Notes: generated from the letters alone by a model not told the origin. A stretch of 64,000 nucleotides of DNA from Spongisporangium articulatum (GCF_044465595.1 NZ_JBITLV010000002.1:310001-374000), one strand, 5' to 3'. Counted from the stretch's first letter, positions 34,849 through 43,942 are shown. A program made the numbers and translations.

Positions 34849-34910
34849 TTTCCCCGTACATCACCTGAGCCATTTCCTGAGCCATCCCCACGCCAAACCA
34901 TGGAGGGGTC

Positions 34911-35762
34911 GTGACCACTGCTGTACCCGAATCCGCGGTACCCGCGTCGAGCCTCGCACCACTGCTGAGCCTCCGCGGCGTCCGCAAGAGCTTCGGCGCC
35001 GTCGACGTCCTGAAGGGCGTGGACCTCGACGTCCGGGCCGGCAGGGTCACCGCGCTCGTCGGCGACAACGGCGCCGGCAAGTCCACCCTGATCAAGGGCA
35101 TCGCCGGCATCCACACGTTCGACTCCGGCGACTACACCTTCGACGGCCGGTCGGTCAGCGTGTCCTCGCCGAGGGACAGCAACGCGCTGGGCATCGAGGT
35201 CGTCTACCAGGACCTCGCGCTGTGCGACAACCTCGACGTCGTCCACAACATGTTCCTCGGCCGCGAGCTGAAGAAGGCCGGCCTGCTCGACGAGGACACG
35301 ATGGAGAAGCGGGCCAAGGAGACCCTGGCCGGTCTCTCGGTGCGCACGCTGAAGTCCGTCCGCACGCACGTGTCGGCGCTGTCCGGCGGTCAGCGGCAGA
35401 CGGTCGCGATCGCCCGCTCCGTGCTGTGGGACGCCCGCATCGTCATCCTCGACGAACCGACCGCGGCCCTCGGCGTCGCGCAGACCGAACAGGTCCTGCT
35501 GCTGGTCCGCCGGCTCGCCGACCGCGGCCTGGGCGTCGTCCTGATCAGCCACAACCTGAACGACGTGTTCCAGGTGGCCGACGACATCGCCGTCCTCTAC
35601 CTGGGGCAGATGGTCGCCCAGGTCGACGCGAAGACCGTGAACAACAACCAGGTGGTCGAGCTGATCACCGCCGGACGCTCCGGTCACCTCGGGCTGCCGG
35701 GCACCAACGGCGGGATGCCGAGCCTCGAGCACGCCGACGGCACCGGTCAGGAGGCCCACTGA
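34911..35762 (+). CDS. Xylose-type ABC importer ATPase, single nucleotide-binding domain
   Basis: 283 residues. Walker A is GDNGAGKST, the signature is LSGGQRQTVAIARS, and Walker B is IVILDEPTAAL. Sugar ATPases of the XylG/RbsA type usually have two fused domains of about 500 residues. Here only one is present, with the GVVLISHNLNDVFQVAD motif and a short tail. It would act as a homodimer. GTG 34911 has GGAGGGG upstream. The stop overlaps the permease start (TGATG). Confidence 0.9.
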   Translation: MTTAVPESAVPASSLAPLLSLRGVRKSFGAVDVLKGVDLDVRAGRVTALVGDNGAGKSTLIKGIAGIHTFDSGDYTFDGRSVSVSSPRDSNALGIEVVYQDLALCDNLDVVHNMFLGRELKKAGLLDEDTMEKRAKETLAGLSVRTLKSVRTHVSALSGGQRQTVAIARSVLWDARIVILDEPTAALGVAQTEQVLLLVRRLADRGLGVVLISHNLNDVFQVADDIAVLYLGQMVAQVDAKTVNNNQVVELITAGRSGHLGLPGTNGGMPSLEHADGTGQEAH

Positions 35763-37033
35763 TGAGCACCGCGACCACCGAACCCACCCAGCCCCCGTCG
35801 GGCTTCGCCGAGCCCGAGCAGCTCACGCTCGGCGACGCGGCGCGCGCCTACGGCCAGAAGGTCCGCGGCGGTGACGTCGGCTCGCTGCCGGCCATCGCCG
35901 GCCTGATCGTCCTGGTGGCGGTCTTCGCCGCGCTCAAGCAGGACACCTTCACCAACTCGTTCAACGTCGCCAACCTGATCAACCAGTCCGCCGCGGTCAT
36001 CGTGATCGCGATGGGCCTGGTCTTCGTCCTGCTGCTCGGCGAGATCGACCTGTCGGCCGGGTACACCGCGGGTGTCTGCGCCGCCGTGATGGGCATCGTG
36101 ATGACCAACCACGGGGTCGCGTGGCCGATCGCGCTGCTGGCCTGCCTGGCCACCGGCGCGGTGATCGGGACCGTGCTCGGCTGGCTGGTCGCCTACCTGG
36201 GCATCCCGTCGTTCGTCGTCACGCTGGCCGCGTTCCTCGGGCTCCAGGGCCTCCTCCTGCAGCTGATCGGTGAGGGCGGCACGATCGCCTACCGTGACGA
36301 CACGATCCTCGCGGTCATGAACAAGAACCTGCCCGTGTGGCTGGGCTGGACGCTGTTCTTGGTGCTGGTCGTGCTCTACGCCGGCCTCACGTTCCGCCGT
36401 TCGGTGGCCCGCCGGGCCGCCGGCCTGGCCGGTGACCCACTGGCCGTGTGGGCGACCAAGACGCTGGCCCTGGTCATCGTCGTCGGTGCCGCGGTGGCCT
36501 ACCTGAGCACCGAGCGCAGCAAGAACCCGCAGCTCACGTCGCTCAAGGGCGTGCCGATCGTGGTCGCCGTCCTGGTGGCCCTGCTGATCGTCACGACGTT
36601 CGCGCTGAACCGCACGTCGTGGGGCCGGCACGTCTACGCGGTCGGCGGGAACGCCGAGGCCGCCCGTCGCGCGGGCATCAATGTGGCCGCGGTCAAATTG
36701 TCCTGCTTCATGATATGTTCCACGCTCGCTGCGATCGCCGGTGTTCTCCTGGCCAGCCGGGACAACTCCGTGTCACCGACGACGGGCGGTTCGCAGACCC
36801 TCCTGTACGCGGTGGGTGCGGCCGTGATCGGCGGCACGAGCCTGTTCGGCGGCAAGGGGCGAACCCTCGACGCGATCATCGGTGGCCTGGTCATCGCCGT
36901 CATCGACAACGGCATGTCGCTGCTCAACCAGAGCGCCGGCAACGTCTACATGGTGACCGGCGCCGTCCTGCTCATCGCCGCCAGCGTCGACGCCCTCAGC
37001 CGTCGCCGCGCCGCGGCCACCGGCAGGGGGTAG
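35762..37033 (+). CDS. Xylose-type ABC importer permease
   Basis: 423 residues with about ten to eleven membrane helices. Conserved BPD_transp_2 features are VFVLLLGEIDLSAGYTAG, GIPSFVVTLAAFLGLQGLLL and VYAVGGNAEAARRAGI (the ATPase-coupling loop), then GAAVIGGTSLFGGKG. It forms the membrane channel with the preceding ATPase and binding protein. The extra cytoplasmic N-terminus of about 45 residues is polar. It is followed after 54 bp by the ROK regulator. Confidence 0.93.
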   Translation: MSTATTEPTQPPSGFAEPEQLTLGDAARAYGQKVRGGDVGSLPAIAGLIVLVAVFAALKQDTFTNSFNVANLINQSAAVIVIAMGLVFVLLLGEIDLSAGYTAGVCAAVMGIVMTNHGVAWPIALLACLATGAVIGTVLGWLVAYLGIPSFVVTLAAFLGLQGLLLQLIGEGGTIAYRDDTILAVMNKNLPVWLGWTLFLVLVVLYAGLTFRRSVARRAAGLAGDPLAVWATKTLALVIVVGAAVAYLSTERSKNPQLTSLKGVPIVVAVLVALLIVTTFALNRTSWGRHVYAVGGNAEAARRAGINVAAVKLSCFMICSTLAAIAGVLLASRDNSVSPTTGGSQTLLYAVGAAVIGGTSLFGGKGRTLDAIIGGLVIAVIDNGMSLLNQSAGNVYMVTGAVLLIAASVDALSRRRAAATGRG

Positions 37034-37087
37034 GCGGGAACTCGATCCACCGAGCTCGAACCCAGCGGGCGGAGGGAGGGCGCAGCC

Positions 37088-38287
37088 ATGGCACGAGGCG
37101 CGGGCATCGCGCAGGACGAGCTGCGCCGGGTCAACCTCGGCGCCGTGCTGTCACGGGTCCATGCCTCCGGGCCGACCAGCCGGGCGGCGCTCACCGCCGA
37201 ACTCGGGCTCAACCGCAGCACGATCGGCGACCTGACGGCCCAGCTCGCCGCGCTGGGACTGGTCAGTGAGGAGCTGCCCACCCGGCGCGGCGGCACCGGT
37301 CGCCCGTCGCACCTCGTCGTGCCCCGCACGGACGTCACGGTGGTCGCCGTCCTGCTGGACGTCGACCGCATCGTCACTGCGCTCGTCGGCCTGGGTGGGG
37401 TGGTGCTGGCCCGACGGGAGCGCCTGCACCAGCGCGGTGGTCACGACGTCGAGGCCGTCGTGGCCACCGTCGCCCAGGCGGTCGCCGAGCTGCAGGCCCT
37501 GCCCGAGGCCGGGCGGTGCCTGGGGGTGGGGGTCTCCGTGCCGGGCGTCGTGCGGGCGGACGACGGGATGGTCCGCTCCGCGCCGAACCTCGGCTGGACT
37601 GACGCCCCCTTCTCGGCCCTGCTGCACACGGAGGTCGGGCTGCCGGTCCGGACCGGCAACGACGCGAACCTGGGGGTGTACGCCGAGCACCTGCGCGGGG
37701 CGGCGGTCGGGGTGGACGACGTCGCCTACGTCAGCGGCAGCGTCGGCATCGGTGGGGGTTTCCTCGTGGGCGGGCAGCCGCTGCGCGGCGCCGGCGGCTA
37801 CGCCGGCGAGATCGGGCACCTGTGCGTGGATCTCGACGGGGCGCGGTGCCGGTGCGGGGCGGTCGGCTGCTGGGAGACGCGGGTGGGGGAGAACCACTTG
37901 CTGGAGGCGGCCGGCTGGCTGCCCGGTGGTGGGTTGCCCGCGGTCGACCAGGTCACCCAGGCGGCCATGGCCGGCGACGTCCGGGCCGGGGCCGCGCTGG
38001 AGGAGGCGGCCCGCTGGATCGGGGTCGGGCTGCGGGCCATCGTCAACATGGTCAACCCGGAGATGATCGTCCTGTCCGGGGTTCTCGCCAAGGTGTTCGA
38101 GCAGCGCCGGACGACGCTGGTCGGCCACCTGCGTCTCGGTGGGCCGAAGGCTCTGCAGGAGCGGCTGACCCTGGTGACCGCCGCCCTGGGCGACGACTCG
38201 TCGTTGTTCGGCGCGGCTGAGACCGCGTTCGAACCGCTGCTGGCCGACCCGACGACGATCTCCTCGCCTGCGGCCCACTCGGCCTGA
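37088..38287 (+). CDS. ROK-family repressor, probable XylR
   Basis: 399 residues. The winged helix at about 20-70 has TSRAALTAELGLNRSTIGDLTAQL. The ROK sugar-kinase-like domain has GVGVSVPGVV, NDANLGVYAEHL and the zinc motif CRCGAVGCWE. Position at the end of a xylose gene set and the dyad in the xylA/xylF promoter make it the likely xylose-responsive repressor. GGAGGG lies 9 nt before ATG 37088. Confidence 0.9.
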   Translation: MARGAGIAQDELRRVNLGAVLSRVHASGPTSRAALTAELGLNRSTIGDLTAQLAALGLVSEELPTRRGGTGRPSHLVVPRTDVTVVAVLLDVDRIVTALVGLGGVVLARRERLHQRGGHDVEAVVATVAQAVAELQALPEAGRCLGVGVSVPGVVRADDGMVRSAPNLGWTDAPFSALLHTEVGLPVRTGNDANLGVYAEHLRGAAVGVDDVAYVSGSVGIGGGFLVGGQPLRGAGGYAGEIGHLCVDLDGARCRCGAVGCWETRVGENHLLEAAGWLPGGGLPAVDQVTQAAMAGDVRAGAALEEAARWIGVGLRAIVNMVNPEMIVLSGVLAKVFEQRRTTLVGHLRLGGPKALQERLTLVTAALGDDSSLFGAAETAFEPLLADPTTISSPAAHSA

Positions 38288-38292
38288 ACGGG

Positions 38293-38505
38293 CTACCGCT
38301 CGTCGCGGTAGCGCTGGTACTCGGGGTAGGCCTGACGGGCCCAGAAGATCAGCACCAGGATGCCCACGGTGATCTTCAGGGTGCTGGTCGGGCCGAGCAG
38401 CCCGATCGCGCCGTCCAGCGTGACGAAGACGGCGAGGGCGGCGACGAGGCCCTTGAGGATCAGCCAGCGGCGGAACGGCGGCAGCGGCCGGTCGGGGTCG
38501 GTCAT
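38293..38505 (-). CDS. Small membrane protein
   Basis: 70 residues from ATG 38505 (MTDPDRPLPPFRRW). Two hydrophobic helices, ILKGLVAALAVFVTL and TLKITVGILVLIFWA, are followed by a charged tail rich in Tyr and Arg. The function is unknown. GGAGGA lies about 12 nt upstream. It is convergent with the ROK gene, 5 bp apart. Confidence 0.65.
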   Translation of the reverse strand: MTDPDRPLPPFRRWLILKGLVAALAVFVTLDGAIGLLGPTSTLKITVGILVLIFWARQAYPEYQRYRDER

Positions 38506-38591
38506 CGGGCGCGCGGTCCTCCGGTCCGTTCGTGCAGGGCAGGGTTCAGCTTCGCACGCCCAACGATCGCCCGGGCCGGATGGTTCGCCGC

Positions 38592-38945
38592 TCACCCGGC
38601 GGGCTGTCCCGGCCGGCTGCCGCGTCGGGCCCGGCGGGTCGCGAGGTGGCGGAGAGCCGCCCGCGCCAGGACGACGTCGAGCACGGCGATCGCGGTGAAG
38701 ACCACGACGTAGGTGAGGGTCACGGGCCACATCGGGCCCCCGTCGTCCGCGTTCGTCAGGTGCCAGGCCGTGGCCGCCGCGGGGTAGAGCACGAGGAGGC
38801 CCGGGATCAGGGCGGGCAGCGTGATCACCAGCAGCACGACCTCGGCCGGCCCGCCGTCGGCGTCCCGCGACCCGAAGGCCGCGACGGTGAGCGCGACGAC
38901 GGCCACGACGTACAGGCTCGAGGCGACCCGTCCCCGTAGCTCCAC
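38592..38945 (-). CDS. Integral membrane protein of unknown function
   Basis: 117 residues from GTG 38945. It has three hydrophobic helices (LYVVAVVALTVAAFG, VVLLVITLPALIPGLLVL, VTLTYVVVFTAIAVLDVVLA) and a basic C-terminus (RHLATRRARRGSRPGQ). It resembles small SCO4225-type actinobacterial membrane proteins in layout only. The frame continues far upstream, but that portion is the shadow of a VOC gene on the other strand. Confidence 0.6.
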   Translation of the reverse strand: MELRGRVASSLYVVAVVALTVAAFGSRDADGGPAEVVLLVITLPALIPGLLVLYPAAATAWHLTNADDGGPMWPVTLTYVVVFTAIAVLDVVLARAALRHLATRRARRGSRPGQPAG

Positions 38946-38983
38946 CCCCGCAGTATGCCCACCGCGACGCAGACCTCGACGCC

Positions 38984-39031
38984 GTGAGCGCGGTGTGACA
39001 GGGCGCTCACCTGGTGGGCGCGGTGTCACAC
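38984..39031. repeat. GTGAGC..GGTGTGACA repeat element
   Basis: GTGAGCGCGGTGTGACA (38984-39000), GGGCGCTCACC, then GGTGGGCGCGGTGTCACAC (39013-39031) form direct and inverted partial copies. A related block occurs at 47283-47338. Both lie in intergenic DNA next to VOC genes. Confidence 0.6.
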
Positions 39032-39077
39032 GGCCACCTACGCCCAATCGTGATGTAACGGACACCGCCGTCGCCGA

Positions 39078-39083
39078 TACTGT
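39078..39083 (+). promoter_or_regulatory. TANNNT box 6 nt before a VOC gene
   Basis: TACTGT ends 6 nt before ATG 39090 and no Shine-Dalgarno is present. This is the geometry of a leaderless mRNA. Confidence 0.5.
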
Positions 39084-39089
39084 GGGTGG

Positions 39090-39455
39090 ATGGACATGTT
39101 CGCCGGCGTCCCGGTGCGGGACATCGCCGCCGCCGAGGCCTGGTACGCCCGCTTCTTCGGTGGAGGTCCGTCCTTCCGGCCCAACGAGGCCGAGGCCGTC
39201 TGGGAGATCGTCGAGCACGGGTACGTGTTCCTGCGGCAGGCGCCCGAGCACGCCGGGCACGCCGCGCACACGCTGTTCGTCCGCGACGTCGACGGCTGGG
39301 CGGCCCGGCTGGAGGGGGCCGACCTGAAACCCGAGGTCGTCGAGGAGTACGAGAACGGCGTCCGGAAGCTGGTCTTCCACGACCCGGACGGCAACGAGCT
39401 GGGCATCGGCGGCACGGTCCGCCAGCCGACCGCCACCCGGTTGCGCCCCGTCTGA
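39090..39455 (+). CDS. VOC-family (glyoxalase/dioxygenase fold) protein
   Basis: 121 residues, a single beta-alpha-beta-beta-beta pair: VPVRDIAAAEAWYARFFG at the start and KLVFHDPDGNELGIGG at the end, which carries the Glu metal ligand. There is no obvious His ligand in the first half, so it may be a binding or resistance protein rather than glyoxalase I. The substrate is unknown. The leaderless box supports the start. Confidence 0.82.
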   Translation: MDMFAGVPVRDIAAAEAWYARFFGGGPSFRPNEAEAVWEIVEHGYVFLRQAPEHAGHAAHTLFVRDVDGWAARLEGADLKPEVVEEYENGVRKLVFHDPDGNELGIGGTVRQPTATRLRPV

Positions 39456-39493
39456 GAGCGCTTCGCGCGCAGCGACGGAGTGCGGCCTGCGGG

Positions 39494-39931
39494 TCAGTCG
39501 AGGCAGAACTCGTTGCCCTCGGGGTCGGCCATCACGATGTGCCCCGCCCCCAGGGGCGGGTCGGGCTCGTACCGCTGCAGCCGGGTCGCGCCCCGCGCGA
39601 CGAGACGTTCGGCCTCCGCCTCGAGGGTCGCCATCCGGTCGTCGCCCTGCCGGCCCGGGGCCGCGCGCACGTCGAGGTGCACCCGGTTCTTCACCTGCTT
39701 GCCCTCGGGCACCCGCTGGAAGAAGATCCGCGGGCCCGAACCGTCGGGGTCGACCACCGCGGAGGCGTCGTTGCGGCGCTCCGCCGGGACGCCGAGCGCG
39801 TCGAGAGCCTCGTCCCACGAACCGAAACCGGCCGGTGGGCCCTGCAACTGGTAGCCGAGGGCGTCGGCCCAGAACGCGGCCAGTCCCGCCGGGTCGGCGC
39901 AGTCGAACGTCACCTGTACCACTCGGGTCAT
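39494..39931 (-). CDS. Glyoxalase-like VOC protein
   Basis: 145 residues. It starts VVQVTFDCADPAGLAAFWADALGY and ends GHIVMADPEGNEFCLD, the typical actinobacterial glyoxalase-like (Glyoxalase_6) pattern. The middle contains PRIFFQRVPEGKQVKNRVHLDV. Function is unknown. On its own strand TAGGGT (39938-39943) ends 6 nt before the ATG, another leaderless start. Confidence 0.84.
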   Translation of the reverse strand: MTRVVQVTFDCADPAGLAAFWADALGYQLQGPPAGFGSWDEALDALGVPAERRNDASAVVDPDGSGPRIFFQRVPEGKQVKNRVHLDVRAAPGRQGDDRMATLEAEAERLVARGATRLQRYEPDPPLGAGHIVMADPEGNEFCLD

Positions 39932-39959
39932 GCCGAAACCCTACCCACGCAGGGCGCGT

Positions 39960-40337
39960 TCACCAGGCGGTGGCCAGCCAGGCGACCACCGCGGCCCAGA
40001 CCAGCAGGACGACGTTCAACGCCGACCCGCTCACCCCGTCGCCCCGGCGCAGGTGGAAGGCCGTCGCGAGGAGCTGCAGGACGACGAGCCCTGCGGCCGC
40101 CGCCACGCTCAGCCAGGTCGCTACGCCGACCAGCGGCGGGAGCACCAGGCCGATGGCGCCGAGCATCTCCAGCAGGCCGATGGTCCGGACCCGGGGCAGC
40201 GGCATCTCGTCGACCCACGCCATCATCGGCCGCAGCTCCTCGGGGCTCTGGGCCAGCTTCTTGCCGCCCGAGTACAGGTAGAACAGCGTCAGCGGGCCGG
40301 CCACCAGCCAGTACGCGATCTCCATGCCGCGCATCAT
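39960..40337 (-). CDS. DoxX-family membrane protein
   Basis: Up to 125 residues with four helices. The DoxX-like features are WLVAGPLTLFYLYSGGKKLAQ near the N-terminus and IGLLEMLGAIGLVLPPLVG in the middle. The role is unknown; relatives are linked to redox or thiol stress. ATG 40337, 40334 or 40325 could be the start. It is divergent from the DUF3048-like gene. Confidence 0.82.
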   Translation of the reverse strand: MMRGMEIAYWLVAGPLTLFYLYSGGKKLAQSPEELRPMMAWVDEMPLPRVRTIGLLEMLGAIGLVLPPLVGVATWLSVAAAAGLVVLQLLATAFHLRRGDGVSGSALNVVLLVWAAVVAWLATAW

Positions 40338-40411
40338 GCTCGACGGGCGACGCTCGCCACAAAAGCCTCGGTTACCGGTGCGGAGTCCCGGCGTGGGGCA
40401 AGATCTGCCGG

Positions 40412-41524
40412 ATGAACGTCGACCGTCGCACGGCCCTGCTGGGTGCTCTCGGCGTGACCGGTACGGCCCTGGCCGGCTGTACGCACGACGACGCCGACAT
40501 CATCCGCTCCTCGGGGGCGCCCTCGCCGACCCCGAGCGTCGACGCCCGGCCGCGCTGGCCGCTCACGGGCCGGCTGATGCGGACGGCGGACGCCGGGCAG
40601 CACGCGGCGGTCGCCGTGAAGGTGCCGGACAACGAGAACGAGCACCCGCAGGCGGGTCTCGACAAGGCCGACATCGTCTTCGTCGAGCTCGACGGCTACC
40701 GCGACTCGGCGGGGTACAGCGGCACCCGGCTGGTGCCCCTGTTCCACTCGCGGATGCCGGACGACGTCGCGCCCGTGCGGTCGATGCGGCCCGTCGACGT
40801 CCCGCTGCTCAGCCCGGTCGGGGCGCTGATCGGCAGCACCGGGGCCACGGGTTGGGTGTTGAACTACATCAAGAGTTTCGCGGAGTTCGTCGAGGGGCCG
40901 CAGATCACCTACCTGGAGACCAAGGGCACCGGGTCGTACGGCATCGATCCCGCGAGAGTCCGTACGTACCAGGGGGTCACGTACTACGACCGGGCCGTCG
41001 TCTGCCACCCGAAGGTGCTCGCGAAGCAGAGCCGCAAGTTCCGCACGGGCCCGAGCCGCGCGTACTTCCCGTTCGCCACCACGCAGACCGAGATCAGCAC
41101 GGAGACCGGTCAGCCGGCCCGGGTCGTCCGGGTGCCCTGGAAGCAGGGGCACACGTACGACATGGGCTACACGTGGAGCGAGAAGGCCGGAAAGTACCTG
41201 CGCAGCATGCCGTGGGGGCCGCACACGCTGGTCGACGGCCGCCGCGTCACGACCGACAACATCATGATCGTGTGCGCCGACCAGAAGTACGCGAAGATCT
41301 ACAGCGGCCGGGGTGGCCCCGAACCCATCCACGGCATCGTAGACGCCTCGGGCACCTTCTACTACGCGCACGGGGGCAAGTACGTGACCGGCACCTGGAG
41401 CAAGGGTGCCGTGAACCAGCCGTTCAGCTTCACCCTGGCCGACGGTTCGCCGCTGAAGATGGCGCCCGGCCAGACCTACGTCGAGCTGCCCCGGGCGAAC
41501 GCCAAGGTCCTCTTCAAGGCCTGA
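40412..41524 (+). CDS. Secreted DUF3048-like (YerB-type) lipoprotein
   Basis: 370 residues. The signal peptide ends in the lipobox TALAGC with C23. The mature part starts with WPLTGRLMR and the conserved AVAVKVPDNENEHPQAGLDKADIVFVEL. It continues with FHSRMPDDVAPVRSMRPVDVPLL and ends with a conserved C-terminal half (VRVPWKQGHTYDMGYTWSEKAG). It is anchored on the outer face of the membrane. The family function is not established; an enzymatic or wall-related role is possible. The frame upstream of 40412 is a shadow. Confidence 0.85.
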   Translation: MNVDRRTALLGALGVTGTALAGCTHDDADIIRSSGAPSPTPSVDARPRWPLTGRLMRTADAGQHAAVAVKVPDNENEHPQAGLDKADIVFVELDGYRDSAGYSGTRLVPLFHSRMPDDVAPVRSMRPVDVPLLSPVGALIGSTGATGWVLNYIKSFAEFVEGPQITYLETKGTGSYGIDPARVRTYQGVTYYDRAVVCHPKVLAKQSRKFRTGPSRAYFPFATTQTEISTETGQPARVVRVPWKQGHTYDMGYTWSEKAGKYLRSMPWGPHTLVDGRRVTTDNIMIVCADQKYAKIYSGRGGPEPIHGIVDASGTFYYAHGGKYVTGTWSKGAVNQPFSFTLADGSPLKMAPGQTYVELPRANAKVLFKA

Positions 41525-41538
41525 GTAGAAGGTCTGAG

Positions 41539-42042
41539 TCAGCTCGCGTCGAGCCGCACGCGGGAGCCGGTCACCACGTACCGCCCGTCCTCGAGGTGCC
41601 CGTCGGTGTCGATCGAGACGCCGACCCAGCCGCCGTCCCTCCGGAAGGCGACCAGGCAGCTGCGCGGCTGGTGACCGCGGGGGAGGGTCTCGCAGGTCGC
41701 AGAGACCGGTGCCCCGGCCGCCTCCGTGAGCGCGGCCCGGAACCAGGCGGTGAGCGCGTCGGGCGACTCCGTCGACGTCCAGCAGCCGACCAGGCCGGAC
41801 ACGTCAGGGCAGTCACCGCGCAGGACGGTGGTCAGCCCGGCCGGGACGTTGACGCGCGTGGCGATGTCCAGCATGTCGAACCTGACCTGCTGCCCATGGT
41901 GCTGGTACTGCGCCAGGGCGAGCCGGGCCCCGGCGGCGAGGAGTACGAGGAGGAGCCCGGTCACCACCAGCCAGCGGGGCGGCGCGGTGAGCCGGCGCGG
42001 CTTGAGATCGCGTGTCAGGGGTTCGGTGGTCACGGCCGACAT
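41539..42042 (-). CDS. Membrane-anchored protein of unknown function
   Basis: 167 residues from ATG 42042. A basic N-terminus and one helix (WLVVTGLLLVLLAAGARLALA) precede an extracytoplasmic domain with four Cys (GDCPDVSGLVGC, SATCETL, RSCLVAF), which suggests two disulfides. I do not recognise the fold. It is convergent with the DUF3048-like gene and back to back with the SRPBCC gene. Confidence 0.7.
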   Translation of the reverse strand: MSAVTTEPLTRDLKPRRLTAPPRWLVVTGLLLVLLAAGARLALAQYQHHGQQVRFDMLDIATRVNVPAGLTTVLRGDCPDVSGLVGCWTSTESPDALTAWFRAALTEAAGAPVSATCETLPRGHQPRSCLVAFRRDGGWVGVSIDTDGHLEDGRYVVTGSRVRLDAS

Positions 42043-42175
42043 GCCCCGTACGTCGGCTGCCGCACGGCCGGTGCTGAGCCGCCCGGACCACCGGTCACCC
42101 TGTCGGGTGCCCGCCGTCCCGCCCGGCGTGCGGGTAGGGTCCGACCACCCTGACAGGAGCGCAAGGAGGCAATCC

Positions 42176-42706
42176 ATGGTCCGGACGATGACGGTCAGCG
42201 ACTCGGTGGTGGTGGCGGCGGACGCCCTGACCCTCTGGCGGGCGGTCGCCGATCCCACCCAGATGCCGCGGTGGAGCCCCGAGAACACCGGGGCCGTCCT
42301 GGAGTCGCGTCCGCAGGAGTCGCGCCCGCTGACGGTGGGGGAGACCTTCGTCGGCAGTAACCGGCGCCGCGCCTGGACGGTCGTGGTCGCGCGCTGGCGC
42401 ACCCACTGCGTCGTGACGATCTCCGAGCCGGGAGAGTGCTTCGAGTTCCGGGTCGACCGGTTCGGGCTGCGCAAGCCCTCGCTCGGCGTGAACATCGCGA
42501 CCTGGCGGTACACGTTCCGGGCCGTCCCCGGCGGCACGCGGGTCACGGAGACGTGGGTCGACGGGCGGCAGCGGTGGCCGAACTGGGCCGCGCGGGGGTT
42601 CGACTTCTTCGCGGTGACCGGGCGGACGTTCGCGGCCTACCAACGTCGCAACATCGCACGCACTCTCGGCAACCTGCAGGCCGACTTCGCCCAGTCGGCG
42701 ACGTAG
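42176..42706 (+). CDS. SRPBCC (START-like/polyketide cyclase) protein
   Basis: 176 residues from ATG 42176, with the strongest Shine-Dalgarno of the region (AAGGAGG, 6 nt spacing). It starts with VSDSVVVAADALTLWRAVADPTQMPRWSPE. ISEPGECFEFRVDR and WRYTFRAVPGGTRVTETW complete the helix-grip fold that binds hydrophobic ligands. Ligand and role are unknown. A terminator follows 40 bp later. Confidence 0.85.
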   Translation: MVRTMTVSDSVVVAADALTLWRAVADPTQMPRWSPENTGAVLESRPQESRPLTVGETFVGSNRRRAWTVVVARWRTHCVVTISEPGECFEFRVDRFGLRKPSLGVNIATWRYTFRAVPGGTRVTETWVDGRQRWPNWAARGFDFFAVTGRTFAAYQRRNIARTLGNLQADFAQSAT

Positions 42707-42746
42707 GGCGAGCGGCGTCGTCCCCCTGGTTTCCCTTGCGCAGGAG

Positions 42747-42773
42747 AAGGTTTCAGATTTTCTGAAACCTTTT
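42747..42773 (+). terminator. Rho-independent terminator
   Basis: AAGGTTTCAGA, loop TTT, TCTGAAACCTT, then TT. It has 11 perfect pairs and is AT-rich compared with the window, with a short U tract. It ends the SRPBCC transcript. Confidence 0.8.
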
Positions 42774-42946
42774 CCTGAACTTCTCGAAATGACCCACCTC
42801 TGGCGCGATCTCACCGTGGGTGATCTTTCAAGAACGGAACGATCTTTCCTGCGCCGAATCGGTGTCGCGGGCCTGTGACGTGGGCTACTCTCCGGTACGC
42901 CTGACCCCCTCCGGAGTCGGGTATCGAACCCTGACGTGGAGGAACC

Positions 42947-43915
42947 ATGCGACGACGCTTGGCCCTTGCCGTGGTGACGACGGCTGCTGTTCTCGGGATG
43001 GTGGCGGGTACCGCTGCCAACGCCAACGCCGCTCTGGACGTGAACTGGAACTGGGCGACCGGCTTCATCCCGAACCTGCCGAACTCGGCCACGCCGCCCC
43101 CCGGCGCGGAGAACGTGTCCGGCGGCGGCAGCTCGAGCTGCAACTGGGCGGCCAGCCCCAACCACCTGCCCCTGATCCTGGTGCACGGCACCTGGGAGCA
43201 GCAGCACGACAACTGGAACGCGATGTCGCCCTACTTCAAGAACAAGGGCTACTGCGTCTACACGCTCAACTACGGCGGCAACCCCGGTGACGTGATGTGG
43301 GGCTGGAAGTCCATTGCGGCCTCCGCGGCCCAGCTGAACGCCTACATCGACAAGGTGAAGGCCGCCACGGGTGCCCCGCAGGTCGACATCGTCGGTCACT
43401 CGCAGGGTGGTGTCATGCCGCGCTACTGCATCAAGATCATCACCGGCTGCATGGCGAAGGTGAACAAGTTCGTCGGCCTGGCGTCGTCGAACAACGGCAC
43501 CACGCTGTCCGGTCTGGCCAAGCTCGGCAAGTTCCTGGGGCTGACCGACGGGATCAGCCTGGTGCAGCCCGCCGCGATCGACCAGACCATCGGCTCGGAC
43601 TTCATGAACACCGTGAACTCCTGCCCGACCGGTCCGGCCGCCAACGTCTGCAACGGTGACACGGTGCAGTACACCGTTCTCGAGACCAACGGCGACCAGG
43701 TCGTGACCCCGTACACCGGTGCCTTCCTCAGCAAGCAGTCCGGCGTCCCGGCCTCGCAGGTCACCAACGTCCTGGTCAACGACGAGTGCATCCTCGAGCT
43801 GTCGGAGCACCTCGGCATGACCTACAGCCAGAACGTCGCCTCGCGCGCCGCTCGGGCGCTGGACGGCACCACCGCCAAGAAGTGCGTCGTCTCCCTGCCG
43901 TACATCGGCGGCTGA
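42947..43915 (+). CDS. Secreted triacylglycerol lipase/esterase (alpha/beta hydrolase)
   Basis: 322 residues. The signal peptide has RRR, then a hydrophobic core, with cleavage near ANANA-AL (about residue 29). The oxyanion segment is LILVHGTWEQ. The nucleophile S152 is in VGHSQGG. A catalytic Asp is likely in NGDQVVTP and the His in SEHLGM. Several Cys suggest disulfides in the secreted enzyme. It hydrolyses lipid or ester substrates outside the cell. GTGGAGG precedes ATG 42947. A UUCG-loop terminator follows. Confidence 0.92.
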   Translation: MRRRLALAVVTTAAVLGMVAGTAANANAALDVNWNWATGFIPNLPNSATPPPGAENVSGGGSSSCNWAASPNHLPLILVHGTWEQQHDNWNAMSPYFKNKGYCVYTLNYGGNPGDVMWGWKSIAASAAQLNAYIDKVKAATGAPQVDIVGHSQGGVMPRYCIKIITGCMAKVNKFVGLASSNNGTTLSGLAKLGKFLGLTDGISLVQPAAIDQTIGSDFMNTVNSCPTGPAANVCNGDTVQYTVLETNGDQVVTPYTGAFLSKQSGVPASQVTNVLVNDECILELSEHLGMTYSQNVASRAARALDGTTAKKCVVSLPYIGG

Positions 43916-43942
43916 CGAACAGCGGCACTGCGTAAGAGGTCC

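Noticed and set aside
39086..41524. An 812-residue protein covering the VOC and DUF3048 region
   Set aside because: Everything before ATG 40412 is a shadow of VOC and DoxX genes; a signal peptide starts exactly at 40412.
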